Shown piece after piece: positions 1-11,560 of a stretch of DNA of 64,000 bases. The stretch lies in the NCBI GenBank assembly GCA_030062745.1, contig CP099841.1:25919398-25983397 (forward strand), written 5' to 3'. A model generated the notes under the pieces. It did no database searches. It saw only the letters and a list, made by a program, of their open reading frames with translations, and was not told where the DNA came from. How positions within the stretch are numbered: the first letter of the stretch is position 1; each line of letters begins with the position of its first letter. Source of the DNA: Capitulum mitella. Its lineage: Eukaryota; Arthropoda; Thecostraca; Pollicipedomorpha; Pollicipedidae. A program made the position numbers and the translations under genes.

Positions 1-289
1 TAGCCTTTTTCTGTTGTACGTTCGTACACCCTGAACTGGTTGTAGCTTCCAAAAGGGGCAATGCTCGGGATGATGTACACTAAAACTTGTTTAGAGCACG
101 AGTTCATTGATACCAAATGAAGCCGGCGATACACGTCCCATTGAAAAGGATGGTTGCGCAGCCTTTGGGAGTTACATATACATATGTACATCACCGTATC
201 GTGCATACGCGTACATCACCTCACTGCTCATCGCACAAAGCCAATGTCCCTCGATTTACTCACGGCATCGCTGTCCGTCGCTGCCGCAG
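1..289. other. Non-coding DNA left of the first exon candidate
   Basis: No supportable gene is seen. If the exon at 290-520 is real, this is the end of an intron: the last bases before 290 are pyrimidine-leaning and end in CAG at 287-289, as expected for a splice acceptor. Several ATG codons occur in the exon's frame, the nearest at 244, so a gene start inside this stretch cannot be excluded from sequence alone. Confidence 0.4.
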
Positions 290-520
290 GCAAGGACATA
301 ACGCAGAAGCTGTACCGGGTGAACGAGTTCCTGCGGCGTGAGGAGTGCTGCCGGCCGGGTCAGGGGTCAAACTGCGAGCTGGCCGGGCCGCCGCCGGCAG
401 CGCGCTCGCTCAGCGTGGACACGGCGTTGGCGGCGGGCCGCGGCCCGGCGAAGCCGCACCGGGTCTGGCTGGGGGACGCCCGACGTCGGCTGTCAGCAGG
501 CGCCCTGCCCGACACCCAGG
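290..520 (+). CDS. Candidate internal coding exon, protein not recognised
   Basis: A frame open from 154 to a stop at 538-540 contains a 231-base block that reads like protein. It is preceded by a pyrimidine-leaning tract ending in CAG at 287-289 and followed by AGG|GTGAGG at 518-526, a usable splice donor. Both junctions fall after the first codon base, giving a symmetric phase 1-1 exon. The predicted peptide begins with an amphipathic, charged helix-like stretch (KDITQKLYRVNEFLRREECC), then becomes rich in Gly, Pro, Ala and Arg; three Cys are visible. Codons end mostly in G or C and lean to CTG, GAG, GTG and AAG, unlike the flanks. I do not recognise the family. Phase 1-1 exons are common in modular extracellular proteins, but nothing else here supports that. 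It could instead be a chance ORF in a GC-rich patch; the helix-like part argues against that. Confidence 0.45.
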
Positions 521-605
521 GTGAGGCGTGTGGGGACTGAGAGGCAGTGAGGCTCAAGGTGTCTGGAGAACCGACTCCCAGGGTGAGGCGTGTGGGGACT
601 GAGAG
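515..605 (+). repeat. 29-bp direct duplication spanning the putative splice donor
   Basis: The 29 bases at 515-543 recur identically at 577-605, a period of 62 bp. Each copy contains the same donor-like AGG|GTGAGG and the same downstream TGA. The intervening 33 bases are not duplicated. This looks like a recent tandem duplication of the exon/intron border. Confidence 0.85.
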
Positions 606-1907
606 ATAGCGTAAAGTTTGTGAGGCAGAACAGTTCAAAGTAACCAATATTTGGTGACCGTAACTTGCACTTTAGTTATCGGTAGATTGCCCTCCAACGT
701 CCTTCGCCGATGTTTCATAAACTTTTTGATCTGCTGAAGGCTACGCCCGAAATGATTTTGCACACGTCTTTGCGGGACTGATCATGCGAATAAGCGGGGA
801 ATAATTAAGGTGTAGTCTCTCCATGGCACTGGCCTGACGTGCGATTTGTTAATTAAAACTCGGTTAAATTACACATCCACTAATGTTGAATCTTATGACT
901 GCAAATGTGCATTAAATCCAAATGTCAGTAGCGCAAATTATCCGATAATTACGCGGACGCTGTTCAGTCATAAACGCTAATTTCCAGCATTTCGTCGGAT
1001 GGCATAGCGTCGAACTACCCGAACGCATTAGTGAATCACAAAACTAATGCGGCCCGAAACGACATTATGCTCATCCTGACCTTGGCGTGCTGAAAAATTG
1101 TCTGGAACCATGTGACGAATCTTCCAGGCCTCTAATTACCATCCGTCGATCAAAGCCCCAATACTGTTCGGCTAGCGGCCCTGTAGTGGGACCATATAAC
1201 TACTTCCGATCTAGCAGTAATGTTGAGGGTCGGCACTTTGGGCTCTGAAGTGAATCCACGTGGAACGCCAAATGACGCGAAATCTTAATTGAAATTTCAG
1301 TGCCGTCTCAGCGGAAAGAATGCAACAAAAACTGTGATTGAGACGATAGGTAGCATTGGGTCAATTATTTTCTCGCAACTGATTACACTGACGCTATAAT
1401 CTTGAACATAATTTAACGCGGTCATCTTCCTCTTTCGCCGTAGTCTCGTTTGAACGCCTGTGGACATCTCGCCCTTCTCAGGCATAACACTGTCAATGTA
1501 TTACTTGCTTTGATGTAGACAGGCTCGAAATCACACGCCTTAAAAACGCCAAATCCTCTTCCTACCAAAGCCCACGCAACCTTCCAGCAAAAAGCTGTCG
1601 CTGAACAGTACCGCTCTTCCTAGGGAGCCTGCTACGCCGGCAGAGGTACACAGGTGGACACCCGGCCTCCGGTCCCAAACCGCATAAGGCTTGCCCTGGC
1701 ACCGTCTGTTCCCTCCTCCCCGCATACAAATCACGATATACATTAGCCCGTGGTGTGCCAGGCTCGCATGCAAGCCGCAGTGCCCTGGGGGCTGGACCGT
1801 GACCAGAGGTCGAACTCGCCATCCGGTCACGCGATCACCGTGAGTACAGCTCACTAAGGCGGGGCGAACATCAGCTGGCATGTCGTCGCATCACATCGGG
1901 GTCCTCC
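606..1907. other. AT-richer DNA without recognised features
   Basis: No ORF with protein-like composition, no tandem repeat and no transposon terminus was found. The two overlapping minus-strand ORFs between 1540 and 1881 are short and unlike any protein I know. Confidence 0.5.
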
Positions 1908-2060
1908 TCGCTTCCTCAGCGGTTAGATATTTCGATTCGTGACTGCGAGGCTGTGGGTTCGAATTTCGACGCCGCCAGTTCTCGATCAGTGACACGTGTG
2001 GTGTAGACTGGATAACGGACGCCCGGGCCCAAGTGACTGTACGTGCTAACCAAAACCACC
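1908..2060 (+). mobile_element. tRNA-derived SINE-like element
   Basis: The segment carries an A-box-like block (CTCAGCGGTTAGA at about 1916-1928) and, about 30 bases on, a B-box-like block (GGGTTCGAATTTC at about 1954-1966). These are the spacing and words of an RNA polymerase III tRNA promoter. The sequence continues without tRNA folding constraints into an unrelated body ending near ACCA-rich DNA at 2050-2075. A functional tRNA is unlikely because the arms pair poorly. A SINE head or tRNA pseudogene is the best reading; no target duplication was resolved. Confidence 0.5.
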
Positions 2061-2075
2061 AACCAGCCAGCCACC

Positions 2076-2604
2076 CCTGGGGCTTGATGGCTTTAACCTA
2101 GGCTGAAAAACGGCTTCTTAAACCGTAATGGTTTTCTAAACGTCTTCCTGGGGTAATGAAAAGCCTTGACGCCGTGCGTCTGTTTTGGGTGGAGCGAGGC
2201 AGAAGTAAAGAGAAATTCTGACCGTTACACCCGTTGAGTGGACGACTTTAGTTTTAATGTTATTTTGTGCTTCATGGACTCGTGGCTTCAGGTTTCGGAC
2301 TTGAAGGTTTTTTTGCAGCCGTGATATCCCGTTTCTTCATATTTAACAAGGTCAATGGTTGTCGTTCGATGTTTAATGCAAGCTGCATTCAAGAAATCTG
2401 TCCGATTTTGGATTTCGAATGTGATCTGCGATGGGCGAAATGTGTGTCCATAAATAAAGAACCCTTGTTTGATCGACGTGATTCGTGGAACGGAAAACGG
2501 CCGTAAAACTGCTATGAATCACCTAAAACGAACGATCAAATCATGCAATCGATCGCTCCTGACACTGGCGGACTCTTCACGTATTGACTGCCTCGCAGAT
2601 CATA
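2076..2604. other. No recognised features
   Basis: AT-richer sequence. The short ORFs at 2267-2506 and 2469-2768 have no recognisable composition, and the second runs into the transposon at 2613. Confidence 0.5.
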
Positions 2605-2612
2605 GTGGGGGT

Positions 2613-2779
2613 CATCGGCGCAGCCAGAGGGGAAGGGAGCCCGGGGGCCGGCTCTCTCCTCCCCCTCCCCCTCCATCCGACCCACATTTTTCAGTGAAAC
2701 CTATTACACATCGTTTTCGTCAATTTCAGTTCTCACTGAGTTCCATTGCCCCATTAAGAAAATCATAGCTGGGTCCCTG
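2613..2779. mobile_element. Short non-autonomous hAT-type element (MITE), 167 bp
   Basis: The left end reads CATCGGCGCAGCCAGAGGGG. The right end, in reverse complement, starts CAGGGACCCAGCTATG. Flanking 8-mers GTGGGGGT (2605-2612) and GTAGGTGT (2780-2787) agree at six of eight positions, which would be a decayed 8-bp duplication of the hAT size. The interior is visibly related to the element at 23240-23407: both carry a stretch reading close to 'cacatttttcagtgaaacctat', then a related CGTTTTC stretch. No coding capacity. Confidence 0.6.
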
Positions 2780-2787
2780 GTAGGTGT

Positions 2788-3722
2788 TCTGATCATGAGA
2801 CCTTCAAAACATAGCTGACACCACTGCCACAACTATAGTCAGCCAGGCGGCCTGCTGAGCCGACAAAGTGGTCATTGACTCCTATTCCCCCACGATCGCC
2901 TTTCGGGCCACCTGGAACGCCGCCGGCAGTAAAAAGTAATCATCTTTGATTGTTCGTAATCGATAGCTGGGCCATTGGGCCACGCCTCATGGCTGGGCGT
3001 GCAAACAGTCATTATGTCATTCAGTGTAATTGCGGGATGGCCACCGACAAGCGCGGTCTCAGGAGCGAAGAAAAAGGTAGCGTCATTTGGGTGGTTTCGT
3101 GCGCAGTGTCTTACCATCGTTCAGCTGACTGTCGGACGTGTTCAGAATCAGAATGGGGAGGGGGCGCCAAGGCGTTCAGGTCTTGATCCGCGCCTGGTCA
3201 CGCCTCTGGGTGATTATTAAAGCTACATTATCGGCGTTTCATCTTCTTGCGTGTAAATCGTCCACTGTTGTGTGGATAAAAAGTTTGCGTGGTCGGCTTT
3301 TTAGACGCAGAGACGCAGATATCACGCAGAGACAAGATAAAAACATTTCCTTTTCAATTGTTTATTCAGACTGTGCAAACAATTTCTAACAATTATATCT
3401 CGAAATGTATTTTTAACTTGTAGCGACTGCGCAGCACGAAATCAGCAGCGTCGTCAATACGTTAGCTACAGTTAAGTCGGAGGAGTATACGGTGGAAATG
3501 GTCTGGTGAACATGCCTGGAGGTCCCAGGGAGGGGGAGGAGACGTATGGCAGGTCTATGACAACGACTAGAACAAAACGGGCTGAAGTCCTGTGTCCTGC
3601 GTAGTCTCAGTAATTGCCCACTCTCAATAATTTTCAAAAAATTCCAGCCGTGCTCGTACATCAGCTTCAGTATGGACGAAAATGGGAATGAACTGACATA
3701 GGCATAAGAATGGTGCTGTGGA
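2788..3722. other. Mostly featureless DNA with one isolated transposon terminus
   Basis: At about 3150-3196 lies a terminus that in reverse complement begins CAGGCGCGGATCAAGACC, nearly the same as the right end of the element at 59426-61383. A matching left end was not resolved, so the boundaries are unknown. The minus-strand ORF at 3413-3994 overlaps the transposon at 3731-3882 and is not treated as a gene. Confidence 0.45.
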
Positions 3723-3730
3723 TCGATGAC

Positions 3731-3882
3731 CAAGGATGCGGGAAGGGGGAGGGGGAAAGAGGGCCAGCTCCTCAGCCTTTTTAAGTTTAACACTGACCAT
3801 CTGGGTGGTGACTGGAAAGAACTGGCCAGAAATGCTTCTTTGCCCCCCCACACCCAACTGTGAAACAGTTCCCGCGCCCCTG
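3731..3882. mobile_element. Short non-autonomous hAT-type element (MITE), 152 bp
   Basis: The left end reads CAAGGATGCGGGAAGGGGGA and the right end, in reverse complement, CAGGGGCGCGGGAACTGTTT. Eleven of the first 14 bases match. Flanking 8-mers TCGATGAC (3723-3730) and TCGTTGAC (3883-3890) match at seven of eight positions, the duplication size made by hAT transposases. The terminal CA-G-GG...CG words are shared with the other short elements in this window. No coding capacity. Confidence 0.75.
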
Positions 3883-3890
3883 TCGTTGAC

Positions 3891-6539
3891 CCTCCACTGT
3901 TCTGGAAGTTTAACATAAGGCCTTTGAGAGTCCTTAGTTGCCACTTGTTACATGCTTTTATGCTCCTGTAAACTAGCCACGAATAACAACGCAAATTAGA
4001 AATGTATTAGTGCTATGAACTAGGTTAGGAAATGTGAGTTCTACCAGTAATGCCTTAGAAACATACCATTTTGACCAAGACGTGGCCTATTTTCTATATT
4101 CACCGCTCCCGTCCAATGATGACTCGAATAACGCCCGTTTTCTGTCCGCAGTTTTGTCGCCCAGTCGTCTGTTGTGCGCCCGTCTGCCGCCGATGGTGCC
4201 GCTGCGACCAGCGCCGTGCCGCATCTACCCGACGACCGTTACCCCATTTAATAGTGCGCCGTTCGCTCGCGAGGTGGCAGCACGGCAGCATCGCTGGACT
4301 CCCGTGCGGAAAAGCTTGCTGCGTCCAATCCAGAGGGATAAGAAGCGTGATCAGGAACGACAGAATGCGAAAGCCTGATCATTTTCAAGCTGGAGTACGT
4401 GCATCGACTCAAGATGGGTGACTTGTGTGAGGAAAACATCAAGATTTTCGTTTCTGTATCATCTGCAGGGCGTTATAGCTCCCGCGCGAAATGCCGCTGA
4501 GATTCGTCTTACTTTGGTGCAGGTTTGACTCGTGTAAAACCAAGATGTTTTTGACGTGGACGCTGGTCGTAGAATGAGGCGTGGTGAAGGATATCATGAA
4601 AAGGCCCACCAGAAAAGAGAGCGGTGCGCGATACAACATCTATCATACTTTACGCTTTTATCCAGTTGCAAGATATCTTGATGATTTGTCAGAATGTACT
4701 CTCCAGAAGAATGATGCCATGTCACCAATTTATACACATGCGAAGGATCTAATGTCGAGCGGTTTTCATTAGAAGTGTTTAAATGTTTATCAGAAGCAGT
4801 AGGAAGTCGAATTTCCAGTCCTCCTAGTCTTTAATACGAATATGCTTTTCAAGAACCTACCCAGTTTCTTTGTGTTTTTAAGCACTGAACCCAAACTGAA
4901 TTGTTCACTCGGAATTATTTTCTAAGCTGCTTACAGGGCTTACTTTATTGTGTGTCAGACATTGCATGACGAATACCTCATATCAGGGCTGTCGTTTTGT
5001 GTAAATGGTTAAGGGGTGGGGCGTGCCGAGGGCTTGACAACCCGAATGCGATTTTCTCAATGAGTTATCCCATTTTATTGCTATCGGTGGTGATTTTTAT
5101 TCTTAGTTTCTGGTTATCATTTACCGAATTACAAACTATATTCCCCTTTTTTAAACTAGTGGATAATACTGGGAGGGCCCAACCATCTTCGGACGGGCCC
5201 AGATCCACATGGAGGGACCTATGGCCCCCGTCAAAGAATACAAATGTGCAAATCGACACCCCCGCCTCATATCATCTTTGTAGCTTTCAGTAGGATGGTG
5301 AAGTGTTTTGAGATTCAATGTAACTCATCTCCTTTTTGCCAAGTCTGTTGTTCGGAAGTCTGCTTATGCCTTTATGGGCTGGCCAGCGCAATACAAAAAC
5401 GGTATCTGCTGGCGTATTACAACGATTCGTCTGATTACCTTTGGAGCATTGACGTGGATGAGCATGCTCACTGTTCATGCCTGCAGCGGAATAATCGAAC
5501 ATGGCTTTGTTCGGCAAATCTTCGGTAACCTATGTGGTTATCCCGACAGAAAACGAAGCGGGTTACGCTAATGACAACTCTCATGACTCAGCGTGCCCCC
5601 AGCCTTGAATTGCAGAGACTGCACTCTTTATGGACAGTTATAAGAATAGCCTCTGAAAATAAAGCGCGTCGCATTGCTGTGATCGTGTGATCGTGAATGC
5701 GTGTCAGTGAGATTTAGGGATGAAAGCACTGCGCCGTCCGACAGGAATTCTGAGCTTGCACTACTGATCACCATCCGTGCCTTTCGGGAAAAGGTCAAAG
5801 TCGGGAACCAGTCTATTTGACAGGTGTCACAATAGTTCGTTGCGCACCGCCCAGCAATGTTGTCGCAAAGAGCACCTCCCCGAGGCCCGGTAGCGCACTG
5901 ACGCCACCTATAATACGAGTGGTGGTAATGGTGGCGCTCCTGCTGTTTGCTGGTGGAGGTGAATTGACGACGACTTAGAGGAACGTGGTGATCAACCTCA
6001 AGTAGGTGTTCTTAATCCTGAGGCTCCTTTACACTAACTACTGGCTTTTGCGCTTCACATTTTGTAAGTTGTTGCCGTTTACTGCGTAGAGGAACAGTTC
6101 GAACAGGCATTCCTCATATCCGGCCTGGCATACCAGATTTTCAGAAGCTTCTGATCAACCATTTAAATTAGCCCAGTGGTCAAACCTCAGCCCCAAAATT
6201 GTGTTTCTAACTATGGTCTATGGGGAGTAACTAGGGCTGTGATACCTTGGAAGTGTTTGAACCTTTTTGTTGCATGTATAATGATTATAAACGTTAGTAT
6301 TTGGCTATGTAATGTTTTTCATACGTGGCGATTTATAACACGCCTAATTAGATGCAGATTAACAGTGGAATCACTTATGACCTTTCTGCAACTCCTTACC
6401 CATTCGTTAAGAAAAGTGTTCCATCTGGGGCAACTTTTCAGAAACAGATTTGGTTATAGTGTGAAAAAATTGCACACCAAGTTTTCAGTTATCAGTTTTC
6501 TTAAAAATGACTCGTGAGTTCAACAGTCTTTAACATGGC
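3891..6539. other. AT-richer DNA without recognised genes
   Basis: Several ORFs of 60-116 codons are present on both strands (for example at 4034-4421 and 5244-5571), but they overlap one another in different frames and none has a recognisable motif. A G/C-run patch near 5160-5240 recalls transposon ends but has no resolvable partner. Confidence 0.5.
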
Positions 6540-6735
6540 CTTACCGTCCATCAGCTTGACCATTCCAACTGTCATTTTCACTGTAACGACCGTCCCTACC
6601 ACCAATCACCCTGCTTTAACGTCACGCCGACGGTGTCAACCACCATCCAAACACACCGATCGTCGTCCTGACTTGCCGTCGCCCTAACCTCATCGCCCAT
6701 CACGCTGCCTTACCGACCGTCACGCCGACTTAACC
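6540..6735 (+). repeat. Degenerate tandem array (ACCGTC / CACGCCGAC words)
   Basis: Words such as ACCGTC, CATCAC, GCCGAC and TTAACC recur at irregular intervals of about 20-25 bases. A longer unit is also seen: ATCACCCTGCTTTAACGTCA at about 6605 resembles a block at about 6699, roughly 94 bases on. It is an old, decayed minisatellite. Confidence 0.5.
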
Positions 6736-6999
6736 GAAATTCAGAATGATGGCCGGACCTCACTCTTACGTATGGACGTTACCGGTTCATTTCTTTCTTT
6801 CGATTCGTAGCCGCTTCTCCATCAGTGATTGGTCTGAACTATTAGTGCAACGAAATCCTCTAGATGTCGTTACCAGTTTCATGGAATAGGTAGTACGACG
6901 CGCCACAGAAAGAGTATATCACTAAGAAATGGGAATTTCTTTGAAGGCCTGTATATTCTCTGTTAAATCACCGACTGTTGAATCACGCCATGCGATACG
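6736..6999. other. No recognised features
   Basis: A short stretch between the degenerate array and the mariner relic. Part of it may be the decayed 3' end of the transposon. Confidence 0.4.
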
Positions 7000-8092
7000 T
7001 CATTCGATTCGCAGGAGAAGCAGGGATGCGCTATCGCAGTTGCCGAAGCGCTTGGTTTCCTGCTGAGAGCTGGCCTAATTCTGCCCTCAAGCTGACGGGT
7101 ATCGGTTGCGCTTCAGTCACCTTCGTGCACCTGACGATTGAATAAAGCCCGGTAACGCTCGATCTGTCTGAGTTGTGGTGCCTGAGGTGGGTTCTCCGCC
7201 CTCTTAACGTATGGAATTTTCACCTTTTCCAGCTCATTCAGCGCATCGTTCCTGTAATGCTCGGCGTCGGCGTCGGACCCAGATACCATGTTGTCTTTTC
7301 GGTGATGTTTATCTGTGGACTTTCTCGGACGAGAAACACACTCCTTTAGGTACAGTGCACCATTTATAGCGCCCTTGTAGGCGAGAAATGGGTTATTCAT
7401 GCCCTTGCTCGAGAATGCCTGCCATAGCATGACCTTACGGAATCCTTCTCTAGAGCAGAATCCAGATAGGAACGTTTTCATTGTCTTCAGAATAAAATGC
7501 CCGTATTCGTCTCCACACAGAACTTGTTTGGACAGAAATACGTCTCATCGTCTATGATTATTACGTGATTTCTGAGGGTTTCATGAAAGTCCTGCGAAGC
7601 AAAGAGCATCCAGACTTCTGTTTCGTTTTTTGTTCCTCTGTTGCTGCAGGAACCTTTTGAAGATGGTAAAACTCCAAGGGTTTCTTTTTGTGAATGATTC
7701 TGTGTACATGTGGTTGGCTTATGTGGAACATGGAAGCGTGAAAGTCCTGTGAGACATCGTTTTTTCCATTAAGGGCCCGTTGTGGCGTGTGCACCTTCTC
7801 AAAGGGCATTAGCACAGCCTTGCGTCCACTTCCAATCTCTCTCTTCAACGTTGTACCCTGGTCTCATCTCGCTAGCACACGGTATATGGTTGTTTTTTGG
7901 TATACTCATCTTTTGAAATGTGAAACGTTGATTCGTTTCCCAACGATCCAGTGCTGTACGCGTCAATCGCCTTTCGGCGATCTGTTTGTGTCATGTGTTC
8001 CAATGACGACATTTTGAAACTAAAAGTACCCAAATATACCAGTTTATGCTGCTTTCGTTCTGTTGTTCCCATAGATATCAAACTTATCTTTG
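7000..8092 (-). pseudogene. Degenerate mariner-type (IS630-Tc1-mariner) transposase relic
   Basis: Reading the minus strand, three pieces follow in transposase order but in different frames. The first, about 8092-7872, starts MTQTDRRKAIDAYSTG and resembles the first helix-turn-helix. The second, 7848-7561, carries KREIGSGRK, then a SQPHVHRIIH-like second helix-turn-helix and EEQKTKQKSGCSLL. The third begins with the catalytic signature IIDDETYF (DDETYF encoded at 7552-7535) and continues through CW/WQAFS..G...PF-like, NGALYLKECV and an IPYVKRAENPPQAPQLRQIE block near 7113-7240. That last block is the region before the third acidic residue; IERYR stands where related proteins have IEDFW, so the site is probably damaged. 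Frameshifts separate the pieces and no full ORF remains. This transposase class cuts and pastes DNA between its own inverted repeats at TA. Terminal repeats were not found, so the outer limits are approximate. Confidence 0.85.
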
Positions 8093-10539
8093 TACCCTCG
8101 TTTAATAGCAGGTAATCTAGCGTCAAGAACATTTTCCTTTTCAGTGGCATGCTTACACGACTGCCCATGCGGTCGAATACTGCCCGTCAGGTGCAGATCT
8201 GCTTCTTCTTTCTTTGTGCGGTGTGATGTTCTGTGTGAATGACACCACGTGTGAATTTATGAACTGTGCTTCTGCGAACTTATTGCGACTATCCGTAGAT
8301 CATGGACTCAAATTAACTACTTTTGGTTACAATTACGCACTACGAAAAGATCATAATCCTCAAAACAGTTACCAGCTTGTCAATTCATATCTCCCTTCTT
8401 CACGCCGATTATCCTACTAGCAACAGTAGTCGTTGGCCAGTTTTCGCACAGTCTGAGGTCAAGATTTTAGATAAGTTAGCCTAGCCCAGTCACCAGTTCG
8501 TAACAATTTAGACTATAAGGTTTCAAAGCTTTAGGTACATAGGAGACAAATACCGCAGATTAGATCATTCATATGGCGGGTTTTCAATCTATCGATAGTA
8601 TGCAGCATTATTACTGATTGGTCGTATGTATTTCGACTGATATGGTGATTCTGTGATTATTGATGAAGACAGGACATTCTTCCCTTGCTTAGAAAATTCA
8701 CCTATAGCAAGAAATCAGTGCTCTATCTTCCGTCACCACATAGTTTAACAAAAAAAAAAAAAAACATAGAAGGGTCCTTATATGACACCTTCGCCGGACG
8801 AGGGTTAAAAATGTATTGAAGAAGTCTAAGAGGTCCAAGTAATTTGTTGTTACGTTTAAATTACGACAGGTAAGAATTATGGCTGATCAGAAATAAATCG
8901 GGAGGAACGGAACGGGCGGGTGAGTAATTTACGCGATGTCGCACTCCACAAAAGTACGTTCATGCAGTAAACGAATGCAAAAAATAAAAGTAAAACGAAA
9001 CCCTAGCTCCTTTTCTTCCCAGCATATATCGCAGGCAAACAGGCTCCATCGCAGCCGCCTCACACGGGCTAATCGAGCTCGGGGGCAATAAAACAAATGC
9101 CCCGCCAAAAAGTTCATATTTTGCAGGTCAGTATTCTGCAGAGCCCCCACCACCACTGAGAGACACTGACGGACTGATGTCCTGCTGCATTACAGATGCG
9201 GAAATTGTGCGACTCATGATGACATATACAGACCAGCAAAAAACTTTGTGGGACCCAAGATGAGCGCGGCCTAATGCGTTTCTTTTCAGAATTGGCAGTA
9301 CGTTTTCATTGCTGTTTGGCACATTTTATTTGGTGACTTTTGATGTAATCGCAGTGTAAGCGAACACTTATCGCTGTATTTCATGCTATTTTACACTTCA
9401 CGTGCACCCATGATATTGTTCGCTGTAATCAGGTACTGGGAGGTTGCAAAAGACCTATAGAAAGGATCTAAGATTGAAAACATCATTCCTGGAATAGCTG
9501 TGTGAACGAAAAGGTTTGTAAGTTGACGCAGTGAAAATGAAACGCAAATGCTGGAGGAACTGAGCTACCGTCTGACGAAAACTTCGTAATTCGGCACCCA
9601 GTAGTTGCGAAGTTGTGCTTTACAGAAGGTCGCAAAAACCCTTAGACGGGCCGGGCAGCTCGATTTGTTTTTTTTCCGTTCCCTACCCGATCGGCCGCCT
9701 CGTCCATAATACGTTTCGTCTGTTCTTCCACTTTGTGATGGAAGTCATAGTCAAATGGTTATGGCTACAGTCTAGAGACGTGACATTTTTACAGGTCAAT
9801 GGAAATGTGCATTCATACATATCTTCAACGTCTCAGGCAGTTGTGACCTCTGTGAAGCCCTTGCAAGCTGTCCTGAGTATCCGCGTTACGACCGAGGATA
9901 ATATGCACATGCATAAAATGTTCAGAAATGACAGCGCATTTGGAGGTTGCTGAGAAATTCGAGTACTGTTTGGTTGTTTTGTGATGAACTTTGTCGAAAT
10001 TAGCAACATGCACGTATGTGTTCCGTTAAAGCAATTGTGAATACTTTATGAGCACTTTGCGGTAGAATCACTGTGGTTCCCCCTGTAGAAAAGGCGTTTT
10101 TTATATTCCTCCTATTTTAAGCACTTCCTATAGAATGAAGTTATCAAGAGAGAGTTACTAGCACTACACTTGCCTCTTGTACATTTATATGTTTTTTGCA
10201 ACTGTCTTATTTTTGGGCGGAGCCAAAAGCCGAATGAGCCTTACTTCAACTCGCAGAAAAAAGTCCAAATGAGCGGACGGCCCGGGCCAAGCCGTCTCGA
10301 ACGTTTTTTGAAGGCGGATGATTTCGCAGCCCCTGGGCACCAAACCACTAGATTTTCATTAGACAATAGATCAGTTATTATATTACCCGCCCCGTGCCAG
10401 GGGGCGGGGTGTATGAACATCCCCACAAATTTTTCCGCCATAATGGAAAATCGAAAAAGCAGAGCCGCCAAATTTAAAGCAACGTTTCTATCATTCATTG
10501 CACATAACCTGTCAAAATATCAGCCCGGATCATAGCAAG
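8093..10539. other. AT-rich DNA without recognised genes
   Basis: Contains an A-run of about 14 at 8751-8764 and otherwise no repeat structure. ORFs at 9615-9953 and 10170-10535 are 112-121 codons long but have overlapping counterparts on the other strand and no motif. Confidence 0.5.
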
Positions 10540-11560
10540 TCATTGGCCCAAGTTAAGTGAAAGAGGTCGACCTCCAAAAAATTTCGACCTTTATAATTTT
10601 TTCCGGGTTGGACCGAGTTTGCTGAAACTTGCAGAAATTATGGCACATGATAGAAAGTATAATTCGTGTATTTCATATTTTTGAAAATGCCACGTCAATG
10701 ACCTTGGGTTAGGTCAATTATGGCCCTTTTTTGAGACCCGGTCTGAATTTAAACGGCATTTTACGGGATTGCGATGCTCAGATGTTACCAGCAGCATGAC
10801 CCCTCACATGCGCTACCATCATGTCACCAGAGCATCCGTGACCGAGGCTCAGGGCAGGACCCACCAATATGAATGCATGTTATAAGCCCGGAATTAGTTG
10901 CCCGGAATTCGTAATCTCCAGCTCTATGATGTTGAAACAGATAATGAATTCGAATTTATAGCCCAAAATAATTTTATGTCACACTGTAGGGTAAAGCGGG
11001 GTCACTAGAGGTCATCCGAGGTCAGTGACTTTTTCTGACCCAAGCAATGCACTGAGGAGTTTGTTGTGGCCTTGAAGAGGTTACTGCAATGTCCAAAAAC
11101 TGTTAGGGATAAATTACAAGAATAAAGTTCCATTAAGAGAAATGTCCTACATGGCCATGTGTGCCTTTTTTATTCCCCCCGGTAGGTACATCAAGTGGCG
11201 TCGGAGGCCGTCGACTGGTGATCTCATATGACCTCTCTTGGCCTCCACTGACCCTTCCTGAACTTTGAAAAATCTTCCACTTGTCACGTAGACCCCGCTA
11301 AAACCTTGAGTTTTTTATTCCTATCAGTTAAAAGTTTGACCTTAGCTGACCTCATCGGACCTTTGGGTAAACCTGAAATTGTGCTTGGGTATCTATAGTG
11401 TGCTTGAGTATCTCATCAGCACCCTCTTAAATACGGATCAGGCATTAAAACATGTGTATCAGTAAGGAGAAAAAGAGGACGTGCATTTTACAAATGTATC
11501 ATGTTGTAATTGTGAGGTGACCTGACGTGACCTGCGCTGAAGGGCAAAAAAGGCAACTTT
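10540..11560. repeat. Decayed repeat-like segment crowded with GGTCA / TGACC words
   Basis: The pentamer GGTCA or its complement TGACC occurs many times over 1 kb (for example near 10570, 10705, 10855, 10999-11024, 11040, 11230-11260, 11335-11360 and 11515-11530). Both orientations are present, mostly TGACC on the right. Related GGTCA-rich repeats are known from several invertebrates, but no terminus is resolved here. No ORF of interest. Confidence 0.45.
10999..11031 (+). promoter_or_regulatory. Three nuclear-receptor half-sites as two overlapping DR4, plus near-IR1
   Basis: GGGTCA (10999-11004), AGGTCA (11009-11014) and AGGTCA (11019-11024) are each separated by exactly four bases, giving two consecutive DR4 arrangements. 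The last half-site is followed after one base by TGACTT, one mismatch from an IR1 palindrome. DR4 is a known spacing for nuclear-receptor heterodimers. Function is not shown, and the site lies inside a repeat-like segment. Confidence 0.35.

Noticed and set aside
357..369. GGGTCA-G-GGGTCA DR1 as a regulatory site
   Set aside because: It lies within the candidate exon, so I did not list it as a separate regulatory feature.
1908..2000. Functional tRNA gene
   Set aside because: A and B boxes are present, but the acceptor and anticodon arms do not pair well and the sequence continues as a SINE-like body.
3413..3994. 193-codon minus-strand ORF
   Set aside because: It overlaps the hAT-type element at 3731-3882, whose termini and target duplication explain the central part.
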